Part shown: positions 18,935 through 26,578 of the stretch, one piece after another
Numbering within the stretch: position 1 is the stretch's first letter
Layout: each line of letters opens with the position of its first letter
From: Erginobacter sp964587835
Lineage (GTDB): Bacteria > Auribacterota > Erginobacteria > Erginobacterales > Erginobacteraceae
Length of the DNA stretch: 64,000 nt
Direction of reading: 5' to 3'
NCBI GenBank assembly: GCA_964587835.1
Contig: CAZPMN010000011.1
Span: 1 to 64,000, forward strand
The notes under the pieces: generated by a model
Databases searched by the model: none
What the model was told of the DNA's origin: nothing
Seen by the model: the letters and a program-made list of their open reading frames with translations, nothing else
Made by a program: the position numbers and the translations under genes

Positions 18935-19774
18935 TCAATTTTGTTTTTCCCCCCGGACGCTGATAATCGTCTCCCGGAAGGGAATCTCCTTGCCGGAGTC
19001 GGCCAGGGCTCCCCGAAGCAGGGCGGTGAGGCCGGAGCAGCAGGGGACCTCCATCCGGGCCACGGTCACCGACTTGATCTCGTGTTGCCGGAAGTATTCG
19101 GCCAGTCTTTCCCGATAGGCCGCGGCGTCGTCGAATTTCGGACAGCCGCAGACCACCACCCGGCCTTGCAGGAGGTCCTCGTGAAAACCGCCGTAAGCGA
19201 TCGGGACGCAGTCGGCCGCCACCAGCAGGTCCGCCCCCTCGAGGAAGGGCGCCCCCGGCGGGACCAGATTGAGCTGGACCGGCCACTGCCGCAACCGGGA
19301 GGGGGCGGGTCCCGTCGAAACGGGTTGATCTATCTCGCCACCGGAAAATTCAATAATCCGGGCGCTGGGGCAGCCGCCGGGCCTCGAACCCCCGGCGTCT
19401 TTGGGTTCTTGCGACCGGAATCTCTCCGGGACGGCGATCCGCCGCTGCTGAAGATAAGTGAGGGCCCGGGAGAGGTAAACCTTCTCGCCGTGTTCCTCCA
19501 GGTGTTTCAGATGGGCGAGGATGGTGGCTTCACCCTGGGGGACGATCTGTTCCATCACCCGGTCCTCGTCGTAGGGTTCGGCCTCTCGTTCCTCGACCGC
19601 GATCGCCCCCCGGGGACAGTGGCCGATGCAGGCCCCCAGCCCGTCGCAGAAGAGGTCGCTGACCAGCCGGGCCTTGCCCTCGATGATCTGAAGCGCCCCC
19701 TCCGGGCACCCCGGGAGACAGAGCCCGCAGCCGTCGCAGAGTTCGTGGTCGATCTTAATTATCTTTCTTTTCAT
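18935..19774 (-). CDS. 4Fe-4S cluster protein of the hcp/Rrf2 cluster
   Basis: 279 residues from the ATG at 19774 (a TTG five codons upstream is less likely). N-terminal double ferredoxin module: C13, C16, C19, C23 in CDGCGLCLPGC, and CDGLGACIGHC with C43, C49, C53, where a Gly replaces the second cysteine. The C-terminal part has a further thiol-rich region, VVCGCPKFDD and VPCCSGL. This architecture is common next to Hcp or Rrf2 regulators in anaerobes and is thought to pass electrons or sense redox; the exact role is unproven. It overlaps the Rrf2 gene end by 20 bases. Confidence 0.85.
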   Translation of the reverse strand: MKRKIIKIDHELCDGCGLCLPGCPEGALQIIEGKARLVSDLFCDGLGACIGHCPRGAIAVEEREAEPYDEDRVMEQIVPQGEATILAHLKHLEEHGEKVYLSRALTYLQQRRIAVPERFRSQEPKDAGGSRPGGCPSARIIEFSGGEIDQPVSTGPAPSRLRQWPVQLNLVPPGAPFLEGADLLVAADCVPIAYGGFHEDLLQGRVVVCGCPKFDDAAAYRERLAEYFRQHEIKSVTVARMEVPCCSGLTALLRGALADSGKEIPFRETIISVRGEKQN

Positions 19775-20189
19775 CTTCCTGCTCCTCAATATCCTTCAAC
19801 AATCCGCCGACGGTCACCCCGGCCAGTTCGTCCAGGACCAGGGCCTCGATCTTCTTCAGCCGGGCCCGGAGCACGCAGCGGGACCGGTTGGGGCAGAGCT
19901 GCTTGCGGAAGAGGCACTCCACCAGGCTGACCTCCCCCTGGAAGATCCGGATCAGCCGGGTCAGCCCGATCTGTCCGGGATCGACGGCCAGCCGCGCGCC
20001 GCCGCGTGCGCCCTCCCGGGTCTCGACCAGCCGCTCTCGGGCCAGTTCCTGGATGATCCGCCGGAGAAAGTTCAGGGGGATCCCCTCCCGCTCGGCGATC
20101 TCCCGCGAGGAGACGAACTCTTCCCTCCGCCGGGCCAGGAAGAGCAGCGCCCGGGTCGCATAGTCAGTGTTCTTGGTGATCAGTTTCAT
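19755..20189 (-). CDS. Rrf2 family transcriptional regulator, Fe-S type
   Basis: 144 residues. Winged-helix DNA-binding domain (residues 1-80: DYATRALLFLA, SSREIAEREGIPLNFLRRIIQELARERLVETREGARGG). Three cysteines C92, C99 and C105 (ECLFRKQLCPNRSRC) give the Rrf2/IscR/NsrR cluster-binding pattern, so it probably senses NO, O2 or Fe-S status. First gene of the minus-strand run ending in hcp. The promoter carries a palindrome over the -10, implying autorepression, and the predicted transcript start lies within about 10 bases of the ATG with no Shine-Dalgarno, i.e. a near-leaderless mRNA. Confidence 0.93.
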   Translation of the reverse strand: MKLITKNTDYATRALLFLARRREEFVSSREIAEREGIPLNFLRRIIQELARERLVETREGARGGARLAVDPGQIGLTRLIRIFQGEVSLVECLFRKQLCPNRSRCVLRARLKKIEALVLDELAGVTVGGLLKDIEEQEDEKKDN

Positions 20190-20192
20190 CGT

Positions 20193-20232
20193 TAACTGAT
20201 ACCAATATAGTATTAGTTAGCCGGTCTGTCAA
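20193..20232 (-). promoter_or_regulatory. rrf2 promoter with overlapping operator palindrome
   Basis: On the minus strand TTGACA (20232-20227), 17-base spacer, TATATT (20209-20204). Inverted repeat arms TAACTAATAC (20219-20210) and GTATCAGTTA (20202-20193) flank the -10 and match at nine of ten positions. This is the probable binding site of the Rrf2 regulator encoded immediately downstream. Confidence 0.82.
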
Positions 20233-20258
20233 GGCTTCTGGGAATTATTTTCGAGGGT

Positions 20259-21809
20259 TCAGAGCCGGCTCCGATAATCGGAGAGGAGTTCTTGCTTCAG
20301 CTGCCAGAGTTTTTCGGTCAGGAAGACCGGGTAGGGGTCGGGTTCGAAGATCTTCTTCACCCCGTCGGGGAGCCGGGCGAGGTCGTCGTCTCGCCGCCGG
20401 CGGATCTTATCGATCGCGGCCGGCTTCTTCACCGGCTTCCCCTCCCGGAGGACCGGTTCCAGAAGTGGTTCGATTTCGGAGATTTCCTCTTTCTCCAGGT
20501 TGAGCTTCCGGCCGGGATCGGTTGGATGACGGAGCGTCAGCCTTTCCGCCTTGCCGGGTTTCTCGTCCCCCCGACTCAAGAAGTCGATGGTGGCTTGGCC
20601 GCCGCCTCCGTAGACCCGCCAGACCCGTTTCTCCCCCGGGTTGATGGTCTTATCGGAGGTCTCGGAGATTTTGAAGGCCGGCTGCCACCTGTCACCTTCC
20701 CGCACCGCGGTCAGCTTATAGACCCCGTCGAGGGCCCCGCAGCCCTGCGAGGTGATCAAACGCGTCCCAACCCCGAAAGAGAGCCGGGATTTCAGCCGGT
20801 CGGGGTTAACCCCACGTCCGGGGGCCTCCCGGGCGATCCGCTCGTCGATCTGCCGGATCCGGGCTTCGTCGAGCTGGTTGGAGAGGACGATGGGAACGTC
20901 GGCGAAGCCGGCCCGTTCGAGCAGCCGGGCCGCCTCGACAGCGAGATGAGCCAGATCGCCGGAATCGAGCCGGACCCCCAGCGGCTGATGGCCCTTCTTT
21001 TTCAGTTCCTGGAAGACCCGGATGGCGTTGGGAAGGCCGCTTTTTAAAGTGTCGACGGTGTCGACCAGAAGCAGGCAGTCGTCGGGATAGACCTCGGCGT
21101 AACTCCGGAAGGCCGCCAGTTCCCCCTTGCCCCGGGCCAGGAAGTACTGAACCATGCTGTGAGCGTGGGTCCCCTTGGGGGGGAACCCGAGGTCGAGAGA
21201 GGCCCCGGTGTTGGAGGAGAAGTCGGCCCCGCCGACCAGGGCCGCCCGGGCGGCGGCGTTGGCTCCCCATCCCTGAGCCCGCCGCATCCCGAAGTCGATC
21301 AGGAGACGTTCTCCGGCCGCCCGCCGGACCCGGGCGGCCTTGGTGGCGATTAGGGTGGCGAAGTTAAGATGGTTGAGAAGTCCCGTCTCTAAAAGCTGGG
21401 TCGCTCCCAGCGGCCCCCGGGCCACTACCAGGGGAATATCGGGATAGACCGCCCGGCCCTCCGGGATCGCCTCCAGGGAAATCCGGCGGAAGTTTCCCTC
21501 CGCCCGCAGCCAGTCAAGAAAGTCCGGGCGGAAGATCGGCCGTCCGGCCCGCCCGGTCAGTTTCGCCAGGGCCGCGATCTCCCGATCTCCGCAGCTTGCC
21601 CCCGCCATCCACTCCAGCAGCGGCGCCAGCCCCGCCAGGACGCAGTGGCCGGCCCGGTGGCCGCCGTAATCGGGGAGGGTGCGGAAGAAGTAGTCGAACT
21701 GGACCGGTTCCCCGGACAGTCCCGCCCGGAAGTAGAGCTGGGCCATCGTCAGCTGGTAGAAGTCGGTGAAGAGCAGTCCCCGGGCCAGCCGGGATTCCTC
21801 CGGTTTCAT
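20259..21809 (-). CDS. pncB: nicotinate phosphoribosyltransferase
   Basis: 516 residues. Forms nicotinate mononucleotide from nicotinate and PRPP in NAD salvage. Recognised by LLFTDFYQLTMAQLYF near the N-terminus, TLPDYGGHRAGHCVLAGL, LIDFGMRRAQGWGANAAARAAL, GTHAHSMVQYF, LLVDTVDTLKSGLPNAI and LGVRLDSGDLAHLA. Length fits the longer bacterial/eukaryotic branch. Strong GGAGGTGA site; its ATG follows the stop codon of the RCK protein gene without a gap, so both are probably co-transcribed. Confidence 0.95.
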   Translation of the reverse strand: MKPEESRLARGLLFTDFYQLTMAQLYFRAGLSGEPVQFDYFFRTLPDYGGHRAGHCVLAGLAPLLEWMAGASCGDREIAALAKLTGRAGRPIFRPDFLDWLRAEGNFRRISLEAIPEGRAVYPDIPLVVARGPLGATQLLETGLLNHLNFATLIATKAARVRRAAGERLLIDFGMRRAQGWGANAAARAALVGGADFSSNTGASLDLGFPPKGTHAHSMVQYFLARGKGELAAFRSYAEVYPDDCLLLVDTVDTLKSGLPNAIRVFQELKKKGHQPLGVRLDSGDLAHLAVEAARLLERAGFADVPIVLSNQLDEARIRQIDERIAREAPGRGVNPDRLKSRLSFGVGTRLITSQGCGALDGVYKLTAVREGDRWQPAFKISETSDKTINPGEKRVWRVYGGGGQATIDFLSRGDEKPGKAERLTLRHPTDPGRKLNLEKEEISEIEPLLEPVLREGKPVKKPAAIDKIRRRRDDDLARLPDGVKKIFEPDPYPVFLTEKLWQLKQELLSDYRSRL

Positions 21810-22655
21810 CTAGCTCACCTCCGTTTCGCCGCCACACCGGTCTCCCGCCGACCCCCGTCCCTCCCGGCGACACTTCTTCTCGTATTCCGCTTCCTGATGT
21901 TCCTGGATGTCCCGCTGGATGTCCTGGTCGCGGACGGCCTGCCGGTGGGATTCCTCGCCCGCTGCGTCCCGCCGCCGCCGGTCGAGCTTCTTAAGGGCCC
22001 CGGCGCGCCCGTAGAGAATGAGGCTGTCCCCGGGGAAGAACCTGGTGTCAATCCGCGGTACCCCGAGGTAACTTCCGTCTTGGCGGTAGATGCCGAGAAC
22101 AATGATCCCCTCGCTGGAGAGGCGGCAGTCTCCCAGTTTTTTCCCCTCCAACCAGTCCCCTTCCCGGACCGAGAGTTCCATAATCGTGTATTCGCCCGAG
22201 AGATGGAGCAGGCCGACGTAATCCCGAGTATCCAGGTCGGTGAAACGCTTCAGGGCCCAGTTGATCGGCCGGGCCAGGATCCGGTCGATCAGCCGGCTGC
22301 GGGAGATCAGCCCCAGCACCGCTACCCCGCCCGCCAGCCAGAGCAGCCGAACCAGCCTCCCTCCCTCGGCGGTCCCGCCCCCGAAAGAAAGAATGATGGA
22401 GATGATGATGGTGACCACCCCGGCGGAGCGAAAGAGCATCAGGAGCATGATGATTCTCCGCCGGACGGGGTGACCGACCACCTTTTCGGCTTCCCGGGTG
22501 GTGAAGCCGGTGCCGGTGAAGGCCGAGCGGGCCTGGAAATGGGCCGCCTCGGCTGAGAGCCCGGTCAGGACCAGGGCCGTGGTCGCCAGGCGGGTCAGGA
22601 AGAGCGACAGTCCCAGAACGACCAGGATCGCGATTATCCCGGCCAGTCCGAGCAT
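21810..22655 (-). CDS. membrane protein with RCK_C (TrkA-C) domain
   Basis: 281 residues from the ATG at 22655 behind GGAGGAGA. Three or four N-terminal membrane segments (1-110) include SAFTGTGFTT, which resembles a TrkH/KtrB pore loop, followed by a RCK_C domain about residues 135-205 (TIMELSVREGDWLEGKKLGDCRL, LGIYRQDGSYLGVPRIDTRF, DSLILYG). The C-terminus is very polar with many Glu, Arg and Gln residues. Function unknown; probably a ligand-gated membrane protein or a channel accessory factor. Confidence 0.8.
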   Translation of the reverse strand: MLGLAGIIAILVVLGLSLFLTRLATTALVLTGLSAEAAHFQARSAFTGTGFTTREAEKVVGHPVRRRIIMLLMLFRSAGVVTIIISIILSFGGGTAEGGRLVRLLWLAGGVAVLGLISRSRLIDRILARPINWALKRFTDLDTRDYVGLLHLSGEYTIMELSVREGDWLEGKKLGDCRLSSEGIIVLGIYRQDGSYLGVPRIDTRFFPGDSLILYGRAGALKKLDRRRRDAAGEESHRQAVRDQDIQRDIQEHQEAEYEKKCRREGRGSAGDRCGGETEVS

Positions 22656-22747
22656 TGGTCTCCTCCGCAACGGTTATTCGGCCAGATCGGCATAAGCAAA
22701 TTATATCCGGGCCGGGGGCCCGGGGACAGCAAATAGACTCTCCAGCT

Positions 22748-23746
22748 TCAGGCCCGGCGCAACCGCTCGGCCTCCGCTTCGGGCCAACCGGGGTTGATCT
22801 TGATTCCGGTCCCGAGTTCGAATCCGGCGTCGGCGGTGAGACGGGGAATGATCCTCAGGTACCAGTGGGAGAATAACGCACATTCCGATCCCCGGAAGGG
22901 GGAGGCGATGATGCAGTTGTAACTGAGATCTCCCAGGATTCGTTTCAGCCTGACCAGGATCTCTTTCAGGGTTGCGGCCAGGGCGAGAGTCTCTTCAGGA
23001 GGTATTTCGACCAAGTCCGGCCGGTGCCGCCGGGGGATGATCCAGGTTTCGAAAGGGCCGCCGGCGGCAAAGGGGACGAAGGCGGCGAATCCTTCCGCCG
23101 CCGGGACGGTGCGCACCCCTTGGGCCTCCTCGGCCGCCAGCAGGTCACAGATCAGGCATTTCCGCCGCCGGGAAAAGTATTCCCGGGCGATCCTCTCCCT
23201 CCGCGCCGCCCGGGGCGGGAAGAAATCGCCGGCGATCAGCTGGGAGTGGGGATGGATCAGGGAGGTGCCGGCCCGCTTTCCCCGGTTGCGGAAGAAGACC
23301 ACGTTCCACTCGGGATTCTCTCGGCGGATCTTCCGGCCGCGGCCTTGGAAGGTTTCCAGGATTCGGGCCACCTCCGGAACCGTCATCCGGTCAAGGTCAA
23401 GGTCGTGGCGGGGGTGCTCGATGACGATCTCGTGCCGGCCGCGATTCGGGAGCCGGGGGAAGAAACCTTCCGTCCGCCCCCGGCCTGAGCCCTCGGGCGA
23501 GAGGACGGGATACTTGTTGGGAATGACCCGGGTCTGCCAGCCGTTGCCGTGGTCGGCGGCGGTTTCTTCCAGGATGGGGGGAATCAGGTTTTCGTTTCCG
23601 GGACAGAAGGGACAGTCGGGATCGTAGTCCGCTTCCGGCGGGGGAGATGGTATCTCCCGGTTGAAATCGGAGGGCCTCTTCCCTCGGCCGGGGGCGAAGA
23701 TCACCCAGTTCCCGGTGGTTATGTCCTGCCGGATTTCTCCTTTCAT
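22748..23746 (-). CDS. galT: galactose-1-phosphate uridylyltransferase-like nucleotidyltransferase
   Basis: 332 residues of the HIT-related GalT family. N-terminal IRQDITTGNWVIFAPGRGKRP, zinc cysteines C45 and C48 (DCPFCPGNE), RVIPNKYPVL, HEIVIEHPRHD, and the catalytic histidine motif HPHSQ (165-169), a known variant of HPHGQ. A second Cys pair (CLICDLL) is in the C-terminal half. Classic activity exchanges UMP between UDP-glucose and galactose 1-phosphate, but the HPHSQ subgroup may prefer other sugar phosphates. TreT, which uses UDP-glucose, is encoded about 8 kb away. Confidence 0.85.
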   Translation of the reverse strand: MKGEIRQDITTGNWVIFAPGRGKRPSDFNREIPSPPPEADYDPDCPFCPGNENLIPPILEETAADHGNGWQTRVIPNKYPVLSPEGSGRGRTEGFFPRLPNRGRHEIVIEHPRHDLDLDRMTVPEVARILETFQGRGRKIRRENPEWNVVFFRNRGKRAGTSLIHPHSQLIAGDFFPPRAARRERIAREYFSRRRKCLICDLLAAEEAQGVRTVPAAEGFAAFVPFAAGGPFETWIIPRRHRPDLVEIPPEETLALAATLKEILVRLKRILGDLSYNCIIASPFRGSECALFSHWYLRIIPRLTADAGFELGTGIKINPGWPEAEAERLRRA

Positions 23747-23762
23747 CGTTTCCAGTAGAGCA

Positions 23763-23812
23763 GATGAGATTGTTTCGTCTCCCTCACTTCGTTCGGGATC
23801 CCCGCAATGACA
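23763..23812. repeat. fragment of the CATTGCGAG/AGCAATCTC repeat family
   Basis: Partial palindromic repeat (GAGATTGTTTCGTC, CACTTCGTTCGGG, CGCAATGAC) between the GalT-like and baeRF-like genes. Confidence 0.6.
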
Positions 23813-23833
23813 GCCTGGCTCCGCGGGTTATAA

Positions 23834-24994
23834 TCATCCGGCCGGGTAGCGGAAGATGGCGGCCAGGGGGGAATCCGCCGGCATCCGCCCGCGCTCGACC
23901 GGGTGGACCCGGCCGCCGTTGAGGATGGTGTGGGCGGCGGCGAAGTCGATCAGGTCTTCCGATCCCGCCTCTTCCCGGTCAAAAAACTCCGCCCGCCCGG
24001 AGTCGGGGTCGAACTTGCCCCAGCAGTGGATATCGAGCGGGGCGAAGAGCGCCTCCACCCGGCCCCAGTAGGCGGACTCGACCACGGTTTTCAGATCGCT
24101 TCCGGCCCGCCCCTCGACTTCCCGGCTCCCGAAGTTCTCTTCGTCCCGCCGCCGGGCCCGGAGGAAGTAAGGCTCGACCACCGGCCAGGCCCGGTCGTGG
24201 AGCTCCTCCTCGTCGAGCCGGTCGGGGTTGCCGGGGAGGCCGTCCTTGATCAGGTGGGGATAGGAGTTGGCCTCCCGGTAGAGGGAGAGGTACTGATCGT
24301 CGGCCGCCAGGAGGAGCGGGTCTTCGGAACCAGCAGCCTTCCGATTGACCTCGGTGTCGATCCGGTGGAAGAATTTATTCAGCAACTTCTTTTCATCTTC
24401 TTCCCCGGCCCCCTGGCCGTGGAAGACCGCCGCCCGCCGGCCGTTGCCGCCGGCGGTGCCGGTATGAAACTGCAGGCTCTTCTGGGGGGAGTCGAGGTTG
24501 AGGAATTCCTCCAGGCTCGAAGGGAGGTCGGGAAGTTCGATCTCCCGGACGCTGTAGTGGGTTCCCTCGAGCAGCCGTACGCGGTGCTTGCTGAAGGCGA
24601 GGAGGAAGAACCGGCCGTTCCCGGAGAGGAGCCCCAGCAGCGGGGTGACGTGGAAACGGGAGGAGACGGTCACCAGCTCCGGTAGATCAACCGGGAGGCG
24701 GTAATAGCGGAAGGTGTTGTTGGAGAGAAAGACGGCCAGGCCGTCGCCCGGCCGGTCCCAGATATCTTCCCGGTCCGGCAGCTCCCGAACCGGCTGGAGG
24801 AAGTCGTCGATCTCTCCGGCCTTCATCCCGGTTTCTTCCAGGTACTGCCCGGCGCGGAAGAGCAGGTTCTTCAACCGGACCGGGTTCTGCTGTCGCTCCC
24901 GCCCGGCCCGGGCCGTGGGCAGATAAATGGAGACGGCGGGGGCGGTGGTATCGGTGAGCAGTTCTTGCAAATCTTCCCGGGTCAGCAGTTTCAT
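23834..24994 (-). CDS. baeRF-like protein (bacterial archaeo-eukaryotic release-factor family)
   Basis: 386 residues. N-terminal MKLLTREDLQELL, VSIYLPTARAGRERQQNPVRLKNLL and the later VLSNNTFRYYRLPV, RFFLLAFSKHRVRLLEGTHY segments resemble the bacterial eRF1-like (baeRF) family. The C-terminus (FAAAHTILNGGRVHPVERGRMP) ends in a nucleotide-binding-like module. These proteins are predicted to act on stalled ribosomes or tRNA ends, but activity is not established. ATG behind GGAGATGATACCGAA. Family assignment from memory of the N-terminal pattern, so moderate confidence. Confidence 0.65.
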   Translation of the reverse strand: MKLLTREDLQELLTDTTAPAVSIYLPTARAGRERQQNPVRLKNLLFRAGQYLEETGMKAGEIDDFLQPVRELPDREDIWDRPGDGLAVFLSNNTFRYYRLPVDLPELVTVSSRFHVTPLLGLLSGNGRFFLLAFSKHRVRLLEGTHYSVREIELPDLPSSLEEFLNLDSPQKSLQFHTGTAGGNGRRAAVFHGQGAGEEDEKKLLNKFFHRIDTEVNRKAAGSEDPLLLAADDQYLSLYREANSYPHLIKDGLPGNPDRLDEEELHDRAWPVVEPYFLRARRRDEENFGSREVEGRAGSDLKTVVESAYWGRVEALFAPLDIHCWGKFDPDSGRAEFFDREEAGSEDLIDFAAAHTILNGGRVHPVERGRMPADSPLAAIFRYPAG

Positions 24995-25057
24995 TTCGGT
25001 ATCATCTCCTGTTTATTTGATTTTATCAGCCGGCGAATTTCCTTTTTCCAGCGCTGT

Positions 25058-25417
25058 TTACCTGGTCTGGCAACGGGGGCAGAAGTAGGCGGATCGCCCG
25101 GAAATCTCCAACCGCTCGATCTTGCTTCCGCACCGGGGACATTTTTTTCCTTCTTCCCTCTTTCCGGTCAGGTAGCCGGCCGGGAAGTTGTCCGGGTCGG
25201 CTTTATTCCTGGTTGCGGTCTTTAGGATCCGCCGCATCGTCCGGTGCAGCCGCCTGACGGTCTCCCGGTCGAGTTTCCGGGGTTCGCTTTGGGGATGGAG
25301 CCCGGCCTGGAAGAGGATCTCGTCGGAGTAGATATTCCCGATCCCGGTGATCTTCTTTCCCCGGGCGGTCGCGTCCAGGTAGCGCCGGTAAACTTCGACA
25401 TCGGGCAGCTCGGGCAT
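25058..25417 (-). pseudogene. mutM: Fpg/Nei DNA glycosylase with a large in-frame internal deletion
   Basis: 119 residues against about 270 normally. Residues 1-23 are the Fpg N-terminus (MPELPDVEVYRRYLDATARG with Pro2/Glu3). They join directly at KKI/TGIGNIYSDEILFQAGLHP to the helix-two-turn-helix region, and the C-terminal zinc finger (CPRCG...YFCPRC) is intact. The whole beta-sandwich including the catalytic Lys about residue 57 is missing. The frame is open and keeps a one-base-overlap start (TAATG) with the upstream gene, so it could be a real miniature protein, a decayed gene or an assembly collapse. Confidence 0.85.
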
Positions 25418-26052
25418 TATGTTCTTTCCCGGTCGCGGTTGGCGAGGATCTCGATCACTTCCCGGTCGGGGACATCATACCAATCCCGGTAACTCTCGGC
25501 CACCGCCCGGAAGAATCTTGGTTTCTCCACCACCACCACCTCGTCGGCCTCGCCTTCCAGGCGGGAGACGGTCTCCGGACCGGCGACCGGGGCGGCGGCC
25601 ACGATCCGGGCGGCCCCCAGGTTCCGGCAGCAGCGGAGGGAGGCGGTCATCGTCGAGCCCATCGCGATCCCGTCGTCGACCAGAATCACCGTCCGGTCCG
25701 CGATTTCGGGCAGCTCCCGCCCCCCGCGGAGGATCTGTTTGCGCCGCTCGACTTCCCGGATCTGTTCTTCCTTTACCGCTGCGATCACCCCGGCGGGGAC
25801 CCACCGTTCGGCCCCTTCAATCATATAGGTCGATCCGTCCTCGGCGATCGCCCCGAAGCCGGCCTCCGGGTTGTCGGGGAAGGGGAGTTTCCGGGTGATG
25901 ATGATGGAAAACTCGGCCCCCAGAAAATCCGCCACCCGAATGCCCACCTCGACCCCGCCCCGGGGGATGGCCAGGACCAGGACGTCCCGGTCCCGATAAT
26001 CCTCCAGCGCCCGGGCCAGCTGTTCCCCGGCGTCGGTTCGATCTCGAAACAT
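25417..26052 (-). CDS. phosphoribosyltransferase family protein
   Basis: 211 residues. Type I PRTase fold: VLAIPRGGVEVGIRVADFLGAEF near the N-terminus and the PRPP loop VILVDDGIAMGSTM about residues 120-133. Members of this group (COG1926) are often linked to dienelactone-hydrolase-like or erythromycin-esterase-like partners and their substrates are unknown. The ATG at 26052 is preferred to 26058 because GAGG then sits at normal spacing. Stop overlaps the Fpg-remnant start by one base, so both were probably co-translated. Confidence 0.88.
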   Translation of the reverse strand: MFRDRTDAGEQLARALEDYRDRDVLVLAIPRGGVEVGIRVADFLGAEFSIIITRKLPFPDNPEAGFGAIAEDGSTYMIEGAERWVPAGVIAAVKEEQIREVERRKQILRGGRELPEIADRTVILVDDGIAMGSTMTASLRCCRNLGAARIVAAAPVAGPETVSRLEGEADEVVVVEKPRFFRAVAESYRDWYDVPDREVIEILANRDRERT

Positions 26053-26063
26053 ATTCATCCTCT

Positions 26064-26349
26064 TAGCCCGATTTATTCATAAATCGGGCTAGTGTAAATC
26101 AGGTTGTCCGGAAATCAATGAGAAGGAAATAAGGTTTAAGTACATAACATCTTGGCTGATAATATCTTGCCAAGTTAATTGGCTAATTTCCACAGCTTTG
26201 GGGAAGGAAGACAAATCTCGAAGTCAGTTATTCGAAAAAGCAGAGTGCAATTATAAACTTAAAACTTCTCTATCTCTAAGTTGCTGCCTGGCAACCCACA
26301 ACCCTAATTATTCACGAAAAATTAAATTTTTCGTGAATAATTAGGGTTA
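26064..26349. mobile_element. hairpin-ended ~286-bp AT-rich repeat element, copy A
   Basis: Left end: 12-bp palindrome (26065-26076/26079-26090, 2-base loop). Right end: near-perfect 49-bp palindrome (26300-26348). The interior has no ORF. A second full copy (32733-33018) matches along its whole length with many point differences. Stem changes between copies are compensatory. The ends have the inverted core TAGCCCGATTTATTCA / TGAATAATTAGGGTTA. AT-rich against GC-rich surroundings. Confidence 0.85.
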
Positions 26350-26500
26350 GTGTATTGTGTCGAAAATAAAGTTCATTAAAATGTCATTGCGAGCGCCAGC
26401 GAAGCAATCTCAATTCGTTTCCGAAAAATAGATTGCTTCGTCGCTTCGCTCCTCGCAATGACAATAACATCGGTTATTAATTATGAAACAATACACTAGT
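26350..26500. mobile_element. MITE-like CATTGCGAG element with inverted termini
   Basis: Starts TGTATTGTGTCGAAAATAA and ends TTATGAAACAATACA, an imperfect inverted pair, with TTAG and CTAG on the outside. Interior carries CATTGCGAGCGCCAGCGAAG, AGCAATCTC and the reverse set. It abuts copy A of the hairpin element; a further solo half-copy follows at 26504-26553. Confidence 0.75.
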
Positions 26501-26578
26501 GTAGTGTAATGAATTGAGATTGCTTCGTCCCGCGAAGCGGGACTCGCAATGACGGATGCAATACAAGATAGTTCAGAG

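Noticed and set aside
26064..26349. small-RNA or riboswitch gene
   Set aside because: The two copies lie in unrelated contexts and are hairpin-ended like mobile elements; no conserved position relative to a gene.
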